This document shows, piece by piece, positions 9,537 to 18,530 of a DNA stretch of 64,000 nucleotides. The first letter of the stretch is position 1. Each line of letters starts with the position of its first letter. The notes beneath the pieces were generated by a model. That model worked only from the letters and a program-made list of their open reading frames with translations, did not search any database and was not told the DNA's origin. A program made the position numbers and the translations under genes. Source of the stretch: JACKFB01 sp041389525 (GTDB taxonomy: Bacteria; Myxococcota_A; UBA9042; PHBI01; JACKFB01); NCBI GenBank assembly GCA_041389525.1, contig JAWKRR010000034.1, forward strand, positions 15,600 through 79,599, written 5' to 3'.

Positions 9537-10316
9537 ATGAGCCGCGTCTGCCTCAGCTTCGACCAAGACTGGGCCCCCGCGTGGGCCACCCGCGACATCC
9601 ACGACGCCCTCGCCGCCGCCTCGCTCGAGGCCACCTACTTCGCGACCCACGGCTGCGAGAGCTTCGAGGCCATGCGCGAGCGCGGCCTCGTCGAGCTCGG
9701 CTGGCACCCCAACTTCCTCACCGGCTCGTCCCACGGGACGACGACCGAGGAGGTCCTCGACACCATGGCGCTGCTGGTCCCCGAGGCCCGCGGCGCCCGC
9801 GCCCACTGCCTGGTCCGCGGCACGCCCTTCCTCACCGCGTACAAGTCGCGCGGCCTCATCTACGACGCGGCCGACCTGCACGACGGCGTGCCCGACCTCC
9901 GCCCCTTCCTCAGCTGGACCGGCATGGTGCGCATCCCCATCTGGTTCGAGGACGACGTCCACCTCGAGCGCGGCCTCCCCTGCCGCCTCGACGCGCTGGA
10001 TCTCGCGTCGCCGGGCCTGAAGGTCTTCACGTTTCACCCCGTGCTCGTCGCGCTGAACGCCGCGAAGCTGTCGGGCTACGCCGCGCTGAAATCCGATCTC
10101 GGGCGGCGCGGCGTCCCGCTGACCGAGGCCCGTCGCAAAGATTTCGCGCCCTTTCGCCAGGACAGCGAGCCGGGGGTCGGCGACCTCTTCCGCGCGGTCG
10201 TCGCCTGGATGTGTGAAAACCCCCAGGCCTGTGGCGGCCGGCTCCGGCACATCGCGGAGGCGGCGCGCGGCGGGCCGGCAGACGACGCCGACGAGGGCGA
10301 CGACGGCATGGACTGA
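9537..10316 (+). CDS. Polysaccharide deacetylase-like protein (WbmS-type)
   Basis: The protein begins CLSFDQDWAPAWATRDI, the first strand and Asp-containing motif of the NodB/CE4 barrel. GWHPNF, in the position of the family's histidine motif, comes near residue 60, and LKVFTFHPVLVALN near residue 160. The overall plan matches the short WbmS-like branch of polysaccharide deacetylases found in polysaccharide loci. Whether it deacetylates anything is not proven: the canonical HxxxH pair is not seen. The ATG at 9537 has a GAGGAG ribosome site seven bases upstream; an ATG at 9516 is the alternative. It is the first gene of the cluster running to 18415. 259 residues. Confidence 0.7.
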   Translation: MSRVCLSFDQDWAPAWATRDIHDALAAASLEATYFATHGCESFEAMRERGLVELGWHPNFLTGSSHGTTTEEVLDTMALLVPEARGARAHCLVRGTPFLTAYKSRGLIYDAADLHDGVPDLRPFLSWTGMVRIPIWFEDDVHLERGLPCRLDALDLASPGLKVFTFHPVLVALNAAKLSGYAALKSDLGRRGVPLTEARRKDFAPFRQDSEPGVGDLFRAVVAWMCENPQACGGRLRHIAEAARGGPADDADEGDDGMD

Positions 10317-10359
10317 GGCCCGCGCGGGGTCCGTCGGTCACACCACAGACGCCCCGCCG

Positions 10360-10389
10360 TTGTGGCCGCAGGGCGCCCTCGCGTATCAT
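10360..10389 (+). promoter_or_regulatory. Possible sigma-70 promoter for the radical SAM cluster
   Basis: TTGTGG at 10360-10365 and TATCAT at 10384-10389 are separated by 18 bases. They lie 65 bases upstream of the TTG start at 10455, in the 138-base gap after the deacetylase-like gene. The match is fair for a high-GC genome, but this is sequence resemblance only. Confidence 0.35.
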
Positions 10390-10454
10390 CGCGGCGATTC
10401 GGGGGCACGGCGGTTCGCCTCGGCAGGGCCGCCAAAAATCGAGGAGAAGCGCGT

Positions 10455-11687
10455 TTGGCCAATCTCGGCTACCTGCAGGTGGTGCGTCACTGCAATCATT
10501 TCTGTGGGTTCTGCTCGAATCCGACGACCCCCTACGTCCACACCTTCGAGACGATGAAGGTGCTGGTCGATGACTTCGTCGACCGCGACTACTACGGCAT
10601 CATCCTGACGGGCGGCGAGCCGACGCTGCACCCGGAGCTGCCGCGCATCACCGGCTACGCTCGCGAGCGCGGGCTGCACGTGCGGATGATCACCAACGGC
10701 CACAAGCTGGCCGACCGCGAGTTCGCGCGCGAGCTCGCCGAGGCGGGGCTGCAGCACGCCCACGTCTCGATCTACTCGGTGCGGCCTGAGGTCGAGGACC
10801 GGCTGCGCGGCATCCCGAACACGCTGACCCGGGCGTTTCAGGCGCTGGATAACGCGGCCGAGTTCGGGATCACGGTCAACATCAACTGCGTGATCAACAA
10901 GCAGAACGCCGACCACCTCGACGAGAACATCGAGTACTTCCTCGAGCACCACCCGTACATCCCGCACTTCGTCTGGAATAACCTCGACCCCTCCATGGGG
11001 CGCGCGGAGGTCAACCAGAGCGAGTACATGCACCGGCTGAGCGACTGCGAGGCGTCGCTGCATCGCGCGTGCAAGCTGCTGCACGAGTCCGGGCGGACGT
11101 TCCGGGTCGAGAAGATGCCGCTCTGCTACCTGACGGAGTTCGCGTGGGCGTCGACGGAGACGCGCAAGATCGTCAAGGGCGAGGAGCGCATCGTGCACTT
11201 CCTCGATTCGAAGCAGACGGTGCGGCAGACGCGCTGGGGGCATCTGTACGCGGAGGCTTGCAGCGCGTGCTCGCTGCGGACCATCTGCGGCGGGCTCTTC
11301 GACCGCGGCGACGGCTACGACCCGGCTGAGCTGTACCCGGTCTTCGTCGACCGCGACCGCATCGTGTCGCAGATCATCCACGACGGGACCGACCCGAGCT
11401 ACGCGCACCGCAGCTTGGAAGAGTGGCGCAACGAGTTCGACGCGCGGCTGGCCGACCAGGAGTCGGACATGCGCGACGAGGCGGCCGCGGGCGAGGGGCC
11501 GCACCGCGACCACGACGTCGACAAAGAGGCCGCCGGGCGCATCGCCATCGGGCTGGTCAACGAGGACGGGCTGCGCCTCTTCGAGAAGAAGCGGCGCGCC
11601 GAGGGGCGGATGGCCGAGCGTAAGGGCATCCAACTGGAAAACACCGACGTCGCGCTCGGGCCTGAAGCCCCGCCGGGGACGCACTGA
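10455..11687 (+). CDS. Radical SAM protein with twitch-type auxiliary cluster (1 of 3)
   Basis: Cysteines 13, 17 and 20 form the CxxxCxxC site (CNHFCGFC) for the radical SAM [4Fe-4S] cluster. GGEPTLHPEL is the SAM-binding motif that follows. A later PLC cysteine (224) and a C-x2-C-x5-C set (269, 272, 278; CSACSLRTIC) look like ligands of a second cluster, as in SPASM/twitch domains. The start is a TTG at 10455 with GAGGAG eight bases upstream; longer ATG starts translate non-protein sequence. The last ~110 residues are charged and hydrophilic. The next radical SAM gene starts one base after this stop. Substrate unknown; twitch-type enzymes modify peptides, sugars or nucleosides. 410 residues. 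Confidence 0.85.
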   Translation: MANLGYLQVVRHCNHFCGFCSNPTTPYVHTFETMKVLVDDFVDRDYYGIILTGGEPTLHPELPRITGYARERGLHVRMITNGHKLADREFARELAEAGLQHAHVSIYSVRPEVEDRLRGIPNTLTRAFQALDNAAEFGITVNINCVINKQNADHLDENIEYFLEHHPYIPHFVWNNLDPSMGRAEVNQSEYMHRLSDCEASLHRACKLLHESGRTFRVEKMPLCYLTEFAWASTETRKIVKGEERIVHFLDSKQTVRQTRWGHLYAEACSACSLRTICGGLFDRGDGYDPAELYPVFVDRDRIVSQIIHDGTDPSYAHRSLEEWRNEFDARLADQESDMRDEAAAGEGPHRDHDVDKEAAGRIAIGLVNEDGLRLFEKKRRAEGRMAERKGIQLENTDVALGPEAPPGTH

Positions 11688-11688
11688 T

Positions 11689-13395
11689 ATGGCCACCGAA
11701 GCGCAGCCGCACAGCGACAAGCACCAGCACAGCGAGAAGCATCTCCGCGAGGCTGAGGAGCTGACGATCTTCGGCGAAGGCCCGCAGATCGAGCTGCAGC
11801 TTGGCCACGTGTGCAACAACCGCTGCGTGTTCTGCGTGAGCGGGCAGCTGACCGAAGAGCGGCTGGCCAAGCAGATCCCGGCGGACCCGGTGCTGGAGGC
11901 GCTGCGGCGTGGGCGGGCGCAGGGCTCGCGGCGGGTGACCTTCTTGGGCGGCGAGCCGACCACGCAGCAGAGCTTCATGCCGGCGCTGGAGCTGGCCGTC
12001 GAGCTTGGCTACGAGACCATCGTCATCTTCACCAACGGCGTGAAGACGCGAAAGCCCGACTTCTGCGACAAGGTGCTGGCGCTGGGCGGCAACTACGAGT
12101 GGCGCTTCTCCGTGCAGGGCGGCAATCGCGAGGCCCACGACGCGGTGACCAAGCGGCGCGGCAGCTTCGACCGCATCATCGAGGGCATGCGCTACCTGGG
12201 TGAGCAGGGGCAGGACCTGACCATCAACCTGTGCGTGAACGAGGAGAGCTACCGGTCGCTGCCCGATTTCCCGGCGCTGGTGGCCGAGCTTGGGGTGCGG
12301 CAGATTCACCTCGACCAGGTGCGGCCGGCCGACGCGGGCACCCGGACGATGGAGTATTTTCGCGAGATCATGCCTCGCTATTCGGACATGTCGCCCTACT
12401 TCGACGGCATGCTGAGGGGCTTCGAGGCGATGGACCCGGAGTTCGACGTAAACCTCGGGAACTACGCGTACTGCCAACTGCCGCAGTGGGCGCACAAGAT
12501 CCACCACGACGGGCAGAAGACCTTCACCTACCCGGCCGACGGCGACGGGCTGATGCCGGCCTTCGACAAGTACCCGCAGAAGCGCCACGACAAGTTCCAC
12601 CCGCCCCAGTGCGGCAAGTGCGTGTTCGTGGACCAGTGCAATGGCGTCTTCGAGACCTACGCCGAGCTTTATGGGACTGAGGAGTTTCAGCCGATCACGG
12701 TGGAGAAGCTGCGCTCGATCGACTCGGGGCAGCGCTTCTTCGTGCAGCTTGTGGAGCCGCTGCTGCAGCCCTTCCTGACGACGCGGGCGCCTGAGCCGTG
12801 GAAGGCGATTGAGCTCTTCCGCAACACGCGCGACCGCATCCTCGAGGCGCGCTACGCCGACGCGGAGGGCCGGCGCGCGACTCTGGCGCTGACGCCGCTC
12901 GAGGGGGCGGGACGGGCGGTCCAGGTCCACCCGCCGCTGATTCGCACCTCGCATTTCCGCGTGTCGCTGACGGTGGATCCGGGCGTCGACCCCCGCGACG
13001 TCGTGGCGCTGATGCGCTGGGCGGAGGCGCGCTTCGCCGAGGGCCCCGGGGTCAGCATCACCGAGCCGGTCGACCTGGTGCGCCTCATCGCCGGCTTCTT
13101 CAGCCCCGCGCGGCTTCAGAAGGGCCAGCGCCGCATCGAGCGCCTCGCCGCCGTCGTCGCGACCAAGCGCAGCTTCGGCGACTGGACCCACGCGCAGACG
13201 CGCCCGCTCGAGGACGGCCTGGGTGCTGTGCTCACGGTGCGCGGACCGGACGCCGCCGAGGTCGATCTGGTGCTGGAGCTGCAGCCCGAGGAAGACCGCC
13301 CGCTGGTCGGCGTCAGCTACCGCCTGGGCGCAGGCGCCACGGCCGAACGCGCCCGCCCGGTGGTGGCGGAGTTGATGCAAGCGCTGCGCGGGTAG
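11689..13395 (+). CDS. Radical SAM protein with twitch-type auxiliary cluster (2 of 3)
   Basis: The CxxxCxxC motif is CNNRCVFC at residues 42-49, followed by FLGGEPTTQ. Auxiliary ligands appear as YCQL (Cys262) and CGKCVFVDQC (Cys308, 311, 317), the same C-x2-C-x5-C spacing as the neighbours. After about residue 370 a further ~190-residue domain without cysteines follows (FRVSLTVDPGVDP, GVSYRLGAGATAE), which I do not recognise; it may bind the substrate or a partner protein. The histidine-rich start (HSDKHQHSEKH) is unusual and could be a metal-binding tail. It sits one base after the first radical SAM gene and 12 bases before the third, a tight operon. 568 residues. Confidence 0.85.
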   Translation: MATEAQPHSDKHQHSEKHLREAEELTIFGEGPQIELQLGHVCNNRCVFCVSGQLTEERLAKQIPADPVLEALRRGRAQGSRRVTFLGGEPTTQQSFMPALELAVELGYETIVIFTNGVKTRKPDFCDKVLALGGNYEWRFSVQGGNREAHDAVTKRRGSFDRIIEGMRYLGEQGQDLTINLCVNEESYRSLPDFPALVAELGVRQIHLDQVRPADAGTRTMEYFREIMPRYSDMSPYFDGMLRGFEAMDPEFDVNLGNYAYCQLPQWAHKIHHDGQKTFTYPADGDGLMPAFDKYPQKRHDKFHPPQCGKCVFVDQCNGVFETYAELYGTEEFQPITVEKLRSIDSGQRFFVQLVEPLLQPFLTTRAPEPWKAIELFRNTRDRILEARYADAEGRRATLALTPLEGAGRAVQVHPPLIRTSHFRVSLTVDPGVDPRDVVALMRWAEARFAEGPGVSITEPVDLVRLIAGFFSPARLQKGQRRIERLAAVVATKRSFGDWTHAQTRPLEDGLGAVLTVRGPDAAEVDLVLELQPEEDRPLVGVSYRLGAGATAERARPVVAELMQALRG

Positions 13396-13407
13396 AGACT
13401 GACCCCC

Positions 13408-14259
13408 ATGTCGGCGCCCGAACCCGCTCTCATCCGCCTGACCTCGCGCTGCAACAGCGGCTGCGGGCACTGCCCCGTGGCCGATCTGCGCGAGCTGCCC
13501 GACCTCTCGCTGGAGGAGGCGGCGGCGCAGCTTCAGGCGGGCCGCGAGGCCGGCGCGACCCACGCGGTCTTTCAGCGCGGCGAGGCGACGCTGCACCGCG
13601 GCGTGGTGAAGCTGGTGCGCCAGGCGCGCGAGCTTGGCTACGAGCAGGTCACGCTCGAGACCAACGGCCGGATGCTGGCGTACCCGGAGTACGTCGAGAA
13701 GCTCGTGCGGGCCGGCCTGACCGACGTGGCGCAGAGCGTCTTCGCGCACGTCGCGCCGCTGCACGACGCCATCGACGGCACCGAGGGCGCGCACGTCCAG
13801 GCCATGGTGGGTCTCGCGCGGGTGCTGGCGTCGAGCCTGCGCCTGGAGGTCCGCGTGCCCGTGGTGCGCCGCAACTTCGCCGTGCTGTCGGACATCGTCG
13901 CGGTGCTGCGCCACGTCGGGGTGCGCCGCATCACCTTCGAGCTGCCCCGCCCGGTCAAGGTCGGCCCCGCGTGGCAGGTCGAGGCCCTCGCTCGCCTCGA
14001 CGTCATCTCGCCCTTCGTGCGCGAGGCCATCGAGCGCGCCGAAGGCCTGGGCATGGAGGCGCGCACCATCGGATTTCCGCTGTGTCAGCTGGGTCCGGAG
14101 GGCGCGGCCCACGCCATGGTCGGCCCGCGCAGCACCGGACCGAAGGCCGCCATCTGCAGCGACTGCGCGGTCCGGGAGACCTGCCCGCGGACCTGGGCCA
14201 GCTACCAGCTGACCTTCGGCACCTGGGAGCTGCGCCCGCTGCCTGCGGACGCGCGGTGA
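13408..14259 (+). CDS. Radical SAM protein, compact, with twitch-type auxiliary cluster (3 of 3)
   Basis: The CxxxCxxC motif is CNSGCGHC at residues 15-22. The usual GGEP loop has become QRGEATLHRG, keeping GEAT. Auxiliary ligands are PLCQL (Cys226) and CSDCAVRETC (Cys250, 253, 259), again C-x2-C-x5-C. At 283 residues it is much shorter than the other two and close to a minimal radical SAM/twitch protein. Its TGA overlaps the GTG start of the carbamoyltransferase fusion (GTGA), so the two are translationally coupled. This supports a shared substrate with that enzyme. Confidence 0.85.
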   Translation: MSAPEPALIRLTSRCNSGCGHCPVADLRELPDLSLEEAAAQLQAGREAGATHAVFQRGEATLHRGVVKLVRQARELGYEQVTLETNGRMLAYPEYVEKLVRAGLTDVAQSVFAHVAPLHDAIDGTEGAHVQAMVGLARVLASSLRLEVRVPVVRRNFAVLSDIVAVLRHVGVRRITFELPRPVKVGPAWQVEALARLDVISPFVREAIERAEGLGMEARTIGFPLCQLGPEGAAHAMVGPRSTGPKAAICSDCAVRETCPRTWASYQLTFGTWELRPLPADAR

Positions 14260-17200
14260 GCGAGGGCCCCCTCGCAGCGGCTCGCCCCTGGACCCCCGAC
14301 GACGCGTGGCGGTCCGCGCTGGACGCCGCCGACGACAGCCCGTTCGCCGTCGCCTGGCCCTCACACCACCCCGACCTCTTCGACGCGCTGACCGGCACCG
14401 CGGGCGGCTTTGACCTCGCGATGCGCCGGGTGCGCCACCTGCTCGACGCCGGCCGCTCGGTGGTCCTCGCGCACCCCGTCGCCCGCGCGACCCTGTCGGA
14501 CCTGCGCGACCTCGTGCGCTTCGTCGACGACCGACTGCCCGCCGTCCTGGGCCTGCGATTCACCGCCACGACCGGCGAAAAACCCCAGTCGCTGCCTGGG
14601 TTCTCGACGCACTGGCAGGCCGCGCTCTACGAGTGTGGCGCGCGCGAGGTCGGCTTCGAGATCGGCCCCGGCCTGCCGCCCGCGCCGGGCGCCTCGCTCT
14701 CGCCCGCGCGCACGCCACCGCCCCCGCCTCCGCACCCTGAGCTGCTCTCGACGATGCCGCGCCCCGCGGACGACGCGCGGCTCGGCGACGCCCTCGACGC
14801 GCTGCTCGCCCCCATCGGCACCCTGGCCCGCTACATCCACCGCACGCGCCTCCACGACCCGCCCGCCGAGCTGCTCGCCTACATGGAGCGCGACCCCCGC
14901 GACGCCCAGCGCGCCGCCCGCCAGACACGCGAGACCCCGTGGGTGCTCATCCAGCTAGCCGTCGTCACCGGCGAGCACGGCGAGCCCACCACCTTCGACG
15001 CCACCTGCCTCGCCGCCCTCCTCGACCGCTGCACCGCCCTGGACACCCTCCCCCACGTCGCGGTCGCCCACGACGCGATGGACGCCCGCGCCCGCGCCAT
15101 CGTCGACTCCCTCGCCCCGCTGGCGGCCAGCCGCGACCTGCCTTTTTACGCCATCGACCCCAACGGCGCCGCCTGCCCCGACGTCGGCGCGAACCCCATC
15201 CGGTTCGACGCCTGCATCGCCCTCACGCACATCCGCCGCGCCCCCTTCTCGGGAGCCCTGGACCAGACCCCGTCCCTCCTCCCCAAGGGCGACCGCGCCA
15301 CCTTGCTCGCCAACGCCGCAGCCCGCCTCGGCGACGAGGCCGCCCCCGACCCGGGCCCGCCCAGCTTCTGGCTCTACAACCTGTGGGCGCCGCGCGGCAC
15401 CCCCGACCTCGTCAGCCCCCTCCCCGGCAACCAAACCCTGGGCCTCGGTCGCGCGCTGCTCGCCGACATTTGGCTCGCAGACCTCCCCGACCGCGGCCTG
15501 CTCATGGCCTCCAGCGACCCGCTGAGCCTCGACCGGGCTGCGGCGGACCTGCTGGATCTCGAGCTGCACTCGTTGCCCCTGCTGGGCCCAGCCGCCCAGC
15601 GCGGGGTGCGGGCGGCCATGCCCGAGGGCGTGATGCCCGGCGGCGTGCTGCCCGCGGAGCTGGTCCGCCGCCCCCACGCGCGCTGGCCGCGCTCGCGCCC
15701 CCTGACCATCCTGGGCCTCGCCTCCACGACCCTGCAAAACCACACCGCCGCGTTGGTGCGCGACGGCGTCATCGTCGCGGCCGTCCAGGAAGAGCGCCTC
15801 CGCCGCCGCAAACAGCACGGCTGGCACGCCCCCGGCCGCCCCGGCGTCACCGTGGTCTCCGACCCCACCATCCCGCTCGCTGACGCGTGGCCCCGCCGCT
15901 CCATCGCTGAGGTCTTGCGCATCGCCGGCGTGACCTTCGACGACATCGACTTCATCGCCCTCAACGGCATCCCCGCCCGCTGGTTTCCCACCTACGGCCT
16001 GACCGGGACCGAGCGCCCGCCCGTCACCCTGCGCGACGGCCGCACCTACCTGGTCCCGCACCACCTCACCCACGCCGCGTCGGCCTACCGCCCCAGCGGC
16101 ATGGACGAGGCCTTCGTCTTCACCGTCGACGGGCGCGGCGAGCGCGAGACCGCGACCTTCTTCGAGGCCGGCCGCGACCGGGTGCTGCGACGCAGCTTCG
16201 ACGTGCTCTGCCACGAAGACAGCCTCATCGGCGGCGTGTACGAGTACTTCACGACGATCCTGGGCTTCGGGCATCACGGCCAGGGCTCGACCATGGGGCT
16301 GGCGGCGATGGGCGAGGCGGGCTACGACATCAGCGCGTTCTTGTCCGCGCGCTCGCGCGACGACTACAGCATCCACGACCGCGGCATCGAGGAGGCCTTC
16401 GGGCACTTCGCCCGCGGCCGCCACGAGCCCATCCGCGACGAGCACATCCGCCTCGCCGCCAGCGTGCAGGCGGCGCTCGAGGACACCGTGCTGCGCTTTC
16501 TCGAGGACGGGCTGGCCGGGCGCAAGGCCAAGAACCTGTGCCTCGCGGGCGGCGTCGCGCTCAACTGCCAGATGAACCAGCGCATCCGCACCGCGCTCGG
16601 CGTCGAGAACATCTACGTGCAGCCGGCCGCCCACGACGCGGGGACGGCGGTGGGCGCGGCGCTCGAGGTGCACTTCGAGCTCACCGGCGAAAACGGCGCG
16701 CCCATGGAGCACGCCTACCTGGGCCCCAGCTACTCCGACGCCAGAATCGCCGAGGCCATCAAGACCTTCGGGCTGGTCGCCAGCCGCCCTCACGACCTGG
16801 CGCGGGACGTCGCCGAGCGCATCGCGGCGGGCGAAATCGTCTGTTGGTTTCAGGGAAAAATGGAGCTGGGCCCGCGGGCCTTGGGCGCCCGGAGCATCCT
16901 CTCCGACCCTCGCTCACGGGCGGTGGCCGAGCGGGTCAACCTGCTCAAGGGTCGCGAGTGGTGGCGCCCCTTCGGGCCGTCGATCCTGGCCGGACGCGAG
17001 TCCGAGTGGTTCGAGACCCCCTTCCACACGCCCTTCATGCTCTTCACCCTGCCGGTCCGCCCCGAGCGACGCGAGCGCATCCCCGCGGTCGTCCACGCCG
17101 ACGGGACGTCCAGACCGCAATCCGTGGTCCGCTCGACGAACGCCCGCTACTGGGACGTCATCTCGCAGTTCGAGCGCATCACCGGCATCCCGATGGTGAC

Positions 17201-17336
17201 CAACACCTCGTTCAACACCGCCCACGAGCCCGTCGTCTGCACCCCGGAAGACGCGCTCGCCAGCTTCATGGACCTCGGCGCCGATTGCCTCGCCATCGGC
17301 GACCACCTCGTGGTCCGCCGCGACCAGCGCGCGTAG
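14256..17336 (+). CDS. DUF362-like / NodU-CmcH carbamoyltransferase fusion
   Basis: Residues ~480-1026 are a clear O-carbamoyltransferase. The start reads TILGLAS...NHTAALV and VQEERLRRRKQ, followed by the metal-site PHHLTHAASAY, TVDGRGE, GSTMGLAAMG and LCLAGGVALNCQMN. The YrdC-like C-terminal part has GKMELGPRALGARS, RPFGPSI and NTSFNTAHEP. Family members transfer carbamoyl from carbamoyl phosphate through a carbamoyl-adenylate to a hydroxyl of a sugar or antibiotic. The first ~460 residues are extra. They hold a region ending GLLMASSDPLSLDRAAADLL that resembles DUF362 proteins, which are typically about that size; this assignment is tentative. The GTG at 14256 overlaps the preceding TGA. 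Normal carbamoyltransferases are about 550-620 residues, so the fusion is notable. 1026 residues. Confidence 0.85.
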   Translation: MSEGPLAAARPWTPDDAWRSALDAADDSPFAVAWPSHHPDLFDALTGTAGGFDLAMRRVRHLLDAGRSVVLAHPVARATLSDLRDLVRFVDDRLPAVLGLRFTATTGEKPQSLPGFSTHWQAALYECGAREVGFEIGPGLPPAPGASLSPARTPPPPPPHPELLSTMPRPADDARLGDALDALLAPIGTLARYIHRTRLHDPPAELLAYMERDPRDAQRAARQTRETPWVLIQLAVVTGEHGEPTTFDATCLAALLDRCTALDTLPHVAVAHDAMDARARAIVDSLAPLAASRDLPFYAIDPNGAACPDVGANPIRFDACIALTHIRRAPFSGALDQTPSLLPKGDRATLLANAAARLGDEAAPDPGPPSFWLYNLWAPRGTPDLVSPLPGNQTLGLGRALLADIWLADLPDRGLLMASSDPLSLDRAAADLLDLELHSLPLLGPAAQRGVRAAMPEGVMPGGVLPAELVRRPHARWPRSRPLTILGLASTTLQNHTAALVRDGVIVAAVQEERLRRRKQHGWHAPGRPGVTVVSDPTIPLADAWPRRSIAEVLRIAGVTFDDIDFIALNGIPARWFPTYGLTGTERPPVTLRDGRTYLVPHHLTHAASAYRPSGMDEAFVFTVDGRGERETATFFEAGRDRVLRRSFDVLCHEDSLIGGVYEYFTTILGFGHHGQGSTMGLAAMGEAGYDISAFLSARSRDDYSIHDRGIEEAFGHFARGRHEPIRDEHIRLAASVQAALEDTVLRFLEDGLAGRKAKNLCLAGGVALNCQMNQRIRTALGVENIYVQPAAHDAGTAVGAALEVHFELTGENGAPMEHAYLGPSYSDARIAEAIKTFGLVASRPHDLARDVAERIAAGEIVCWFQGKMELGPRALGARSILSDPRSRAVAERVNLLKGREWWRPFGPSILAGRESEWFETPFHTPFMLFTLPVRPERRERIPAVVHADGTSRPQSVVRSTNARYWDVISQFERITGIPMVTNTSFNTAHEPVVCTPEDALASFMDLGADCLAIGDHLVVRRDQRA

Positions 17337-17380
17337 ATTAGCGAGCCCGGCCCCGGACCTCCCAGCCCCCCGGAATCGTC

Positions 17381-18415
17381 ATGCAGGCCAGCGAAACACT
17401 GCTCTTTTTCGATGACCTCATGGTCTCGCACGACCCCGGCCGCGGTCACCCCGAGCGGCCGGAGCGGCTGAGCTCGCTCGCCGACGACCTGCGCGCCAAC
17501 CCGGTCGCTCACACGCGCTGGGTGACGCCGGAACCTGCCACCGCCGAGGATCTCGAGCGGGTGCATGACCACGCGTACATCGACTCGATGGACATGGTGC
17601 GGGGCAAGACCGGCCACCTGGACGCCGACACGGCCGTCTCACCGCACAGCATCGAGGCGGCCTACCTGGCGGCCGGCGCGGCCATCGGCGCGGTCGACGC
17701 GGTGGTGCGAGGCGACGCGAAGCAGGCCCTCGGCCTGGTGAGGCCGCCGGGCCACCACGCCGAGGCCGGGCGGCCCATGGGCTTCTGCCTCTTCAACAAC
17801 GTGGCCGTCGCCGCCGCCCACGCGACCGAGGCGCTGGGGCTCGAGCGGGTGATGGTGATCGACTGGGACGTCCACCACGGAAACGGCACCCAGCACAGCT
17901 TTCAGGGCAACCGCGACGTGCTCTTCTTCAGCACGCACCGCTTCCCCTTCTACCCCGGGACCGGCGCCGCCCACGAGTGCGGGACCGGCGCGGGCGAGGG
18001 CTACACCGTGAACGTGCCCATGCCCGGCGGGCGCACCGACGCGGACCTGCGGCTGGCCTTCGACGCGCTGCTGATGCCCATCGCCGCCCAGTACAAGCCT
18101 CAGCTTGTGCTGGTGTCGGCGGGCTTTGACGCGCACCGCCTCGACCCGCTCGGTGGCATGCGGCTGAGCGACGAGGGGTTCGCGGTGCTCTGCGCCCGGG
18201 CCTTGGCCATCGCCGACGCGCACGCCGAGGGCCGCATCGTGCTCCTGCTGGAAGGCGGCTACGATCTGCAGGGGCTGCGCGAGGGCGTGCGCTCCTGCCT
18301 TGGCGTGCTGGGCCGCGAGACGCCGCCGGAGACGCGCTCGGCGACCCGCGAGGGCGAGGTGGCTGTGCGCGAGGCCCTGGCGCACCAGCGGCGCTACTAC
18401 AAGCACCTGGGCTGA
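17381..18415 (+). CDS. Histone deacetylase-family (acetylpolyamine) amidohydrolase
   Basis: All core HDAC/AcuC/APAH motifs are present. [10 protein letters not shown] supplies the catalytic His pair, and [11 protein letters not shown] holds two zinc or charge-relay residues. [12 protein letters not shown] follows, then [14 protein letters not shown] with the third zinc Asp and [10 protein letters not shown] with the catalytic Tyr. The arrangement matches class II-type bacterial members that remove acetyl or acyl groups from polyamines, lysine side chains or small metabolites. It lies 44 bases after the carbamoyltransferase fusion and ends at a strong terminator, so it is the last gene of that cluster; an acetyl-protected intermediate would explain its presence. 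344 residues. Confidence 0.9.
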   Translation: MQASETLLFFDDLMVSHDPGRGHPERPERLSSLADDLRANPVAHTRWVTPEPATAEDLERVHDHAYIDSMDMVRGKTGHLDADTAVSPHSIEAAYLAAGAAIGAVDAVVRGDAKQALGLVRPPGHHAEAGRPMGFCLFNNVAVAAAHATEALGLERVMVIDWDVHHGNGTQHSFQGNRDVLFFSTHRFPFYPGTGAAHECGTGAGEGYTVNVPMPGGRTDADLRLAFDALLMPIAAQYKPQLVLVSAGFDAHRLDPLGGMRLSDEGFAVLCARALAIADAHAEGRIVLLLEGGYDLQGLREGVRSCLGVLGRETPPETRSATREGEVAVREALAHQRRYYKHLG

Positions 18416-18440
18416 ACCGCGGCGCGGGCGCACACACGCG

Positions 18441-18476
18441 AAAGGCCGACCAGGGAAACCCGGTCGGCCTTTTCTC
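18441..18476. terminator. Strong hairpin terminator between convergent genes
   Basis: An 11-base perfect inverted repeat, AAAGGCCGACC at 18441-18451 and GGTCGGCCTTT at 18462-18472, encloses a second small GGG/CCC stem. A T-run follows on the plus strand and an A-run mirrors it, so it can act in both directions. It ends the 9537-18415 cluster and the convergent Cys-rich lipoprotein gene. Confidence 0.85.
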
Positions 18477-18530
18477 TATCTGCCACCGCGCTGTCTCGGG
18501 TGACCCTGAGGCCACCCGAGACCGCCGCGG

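Noticed and set aside
8661..10250. Extended lipoprotein of 529 residues
   Set aside because: The part upstream of 9455 is antisense to the deacetylase-like gene; the lipobox signal starts at 9455.
11557..14364. 935-codon minus-strand frame over the radical SAM genes
   Set aside because: Antisense to three proteins with Fe-S motifs; composition is His/Arg/Ala-rich shadow.
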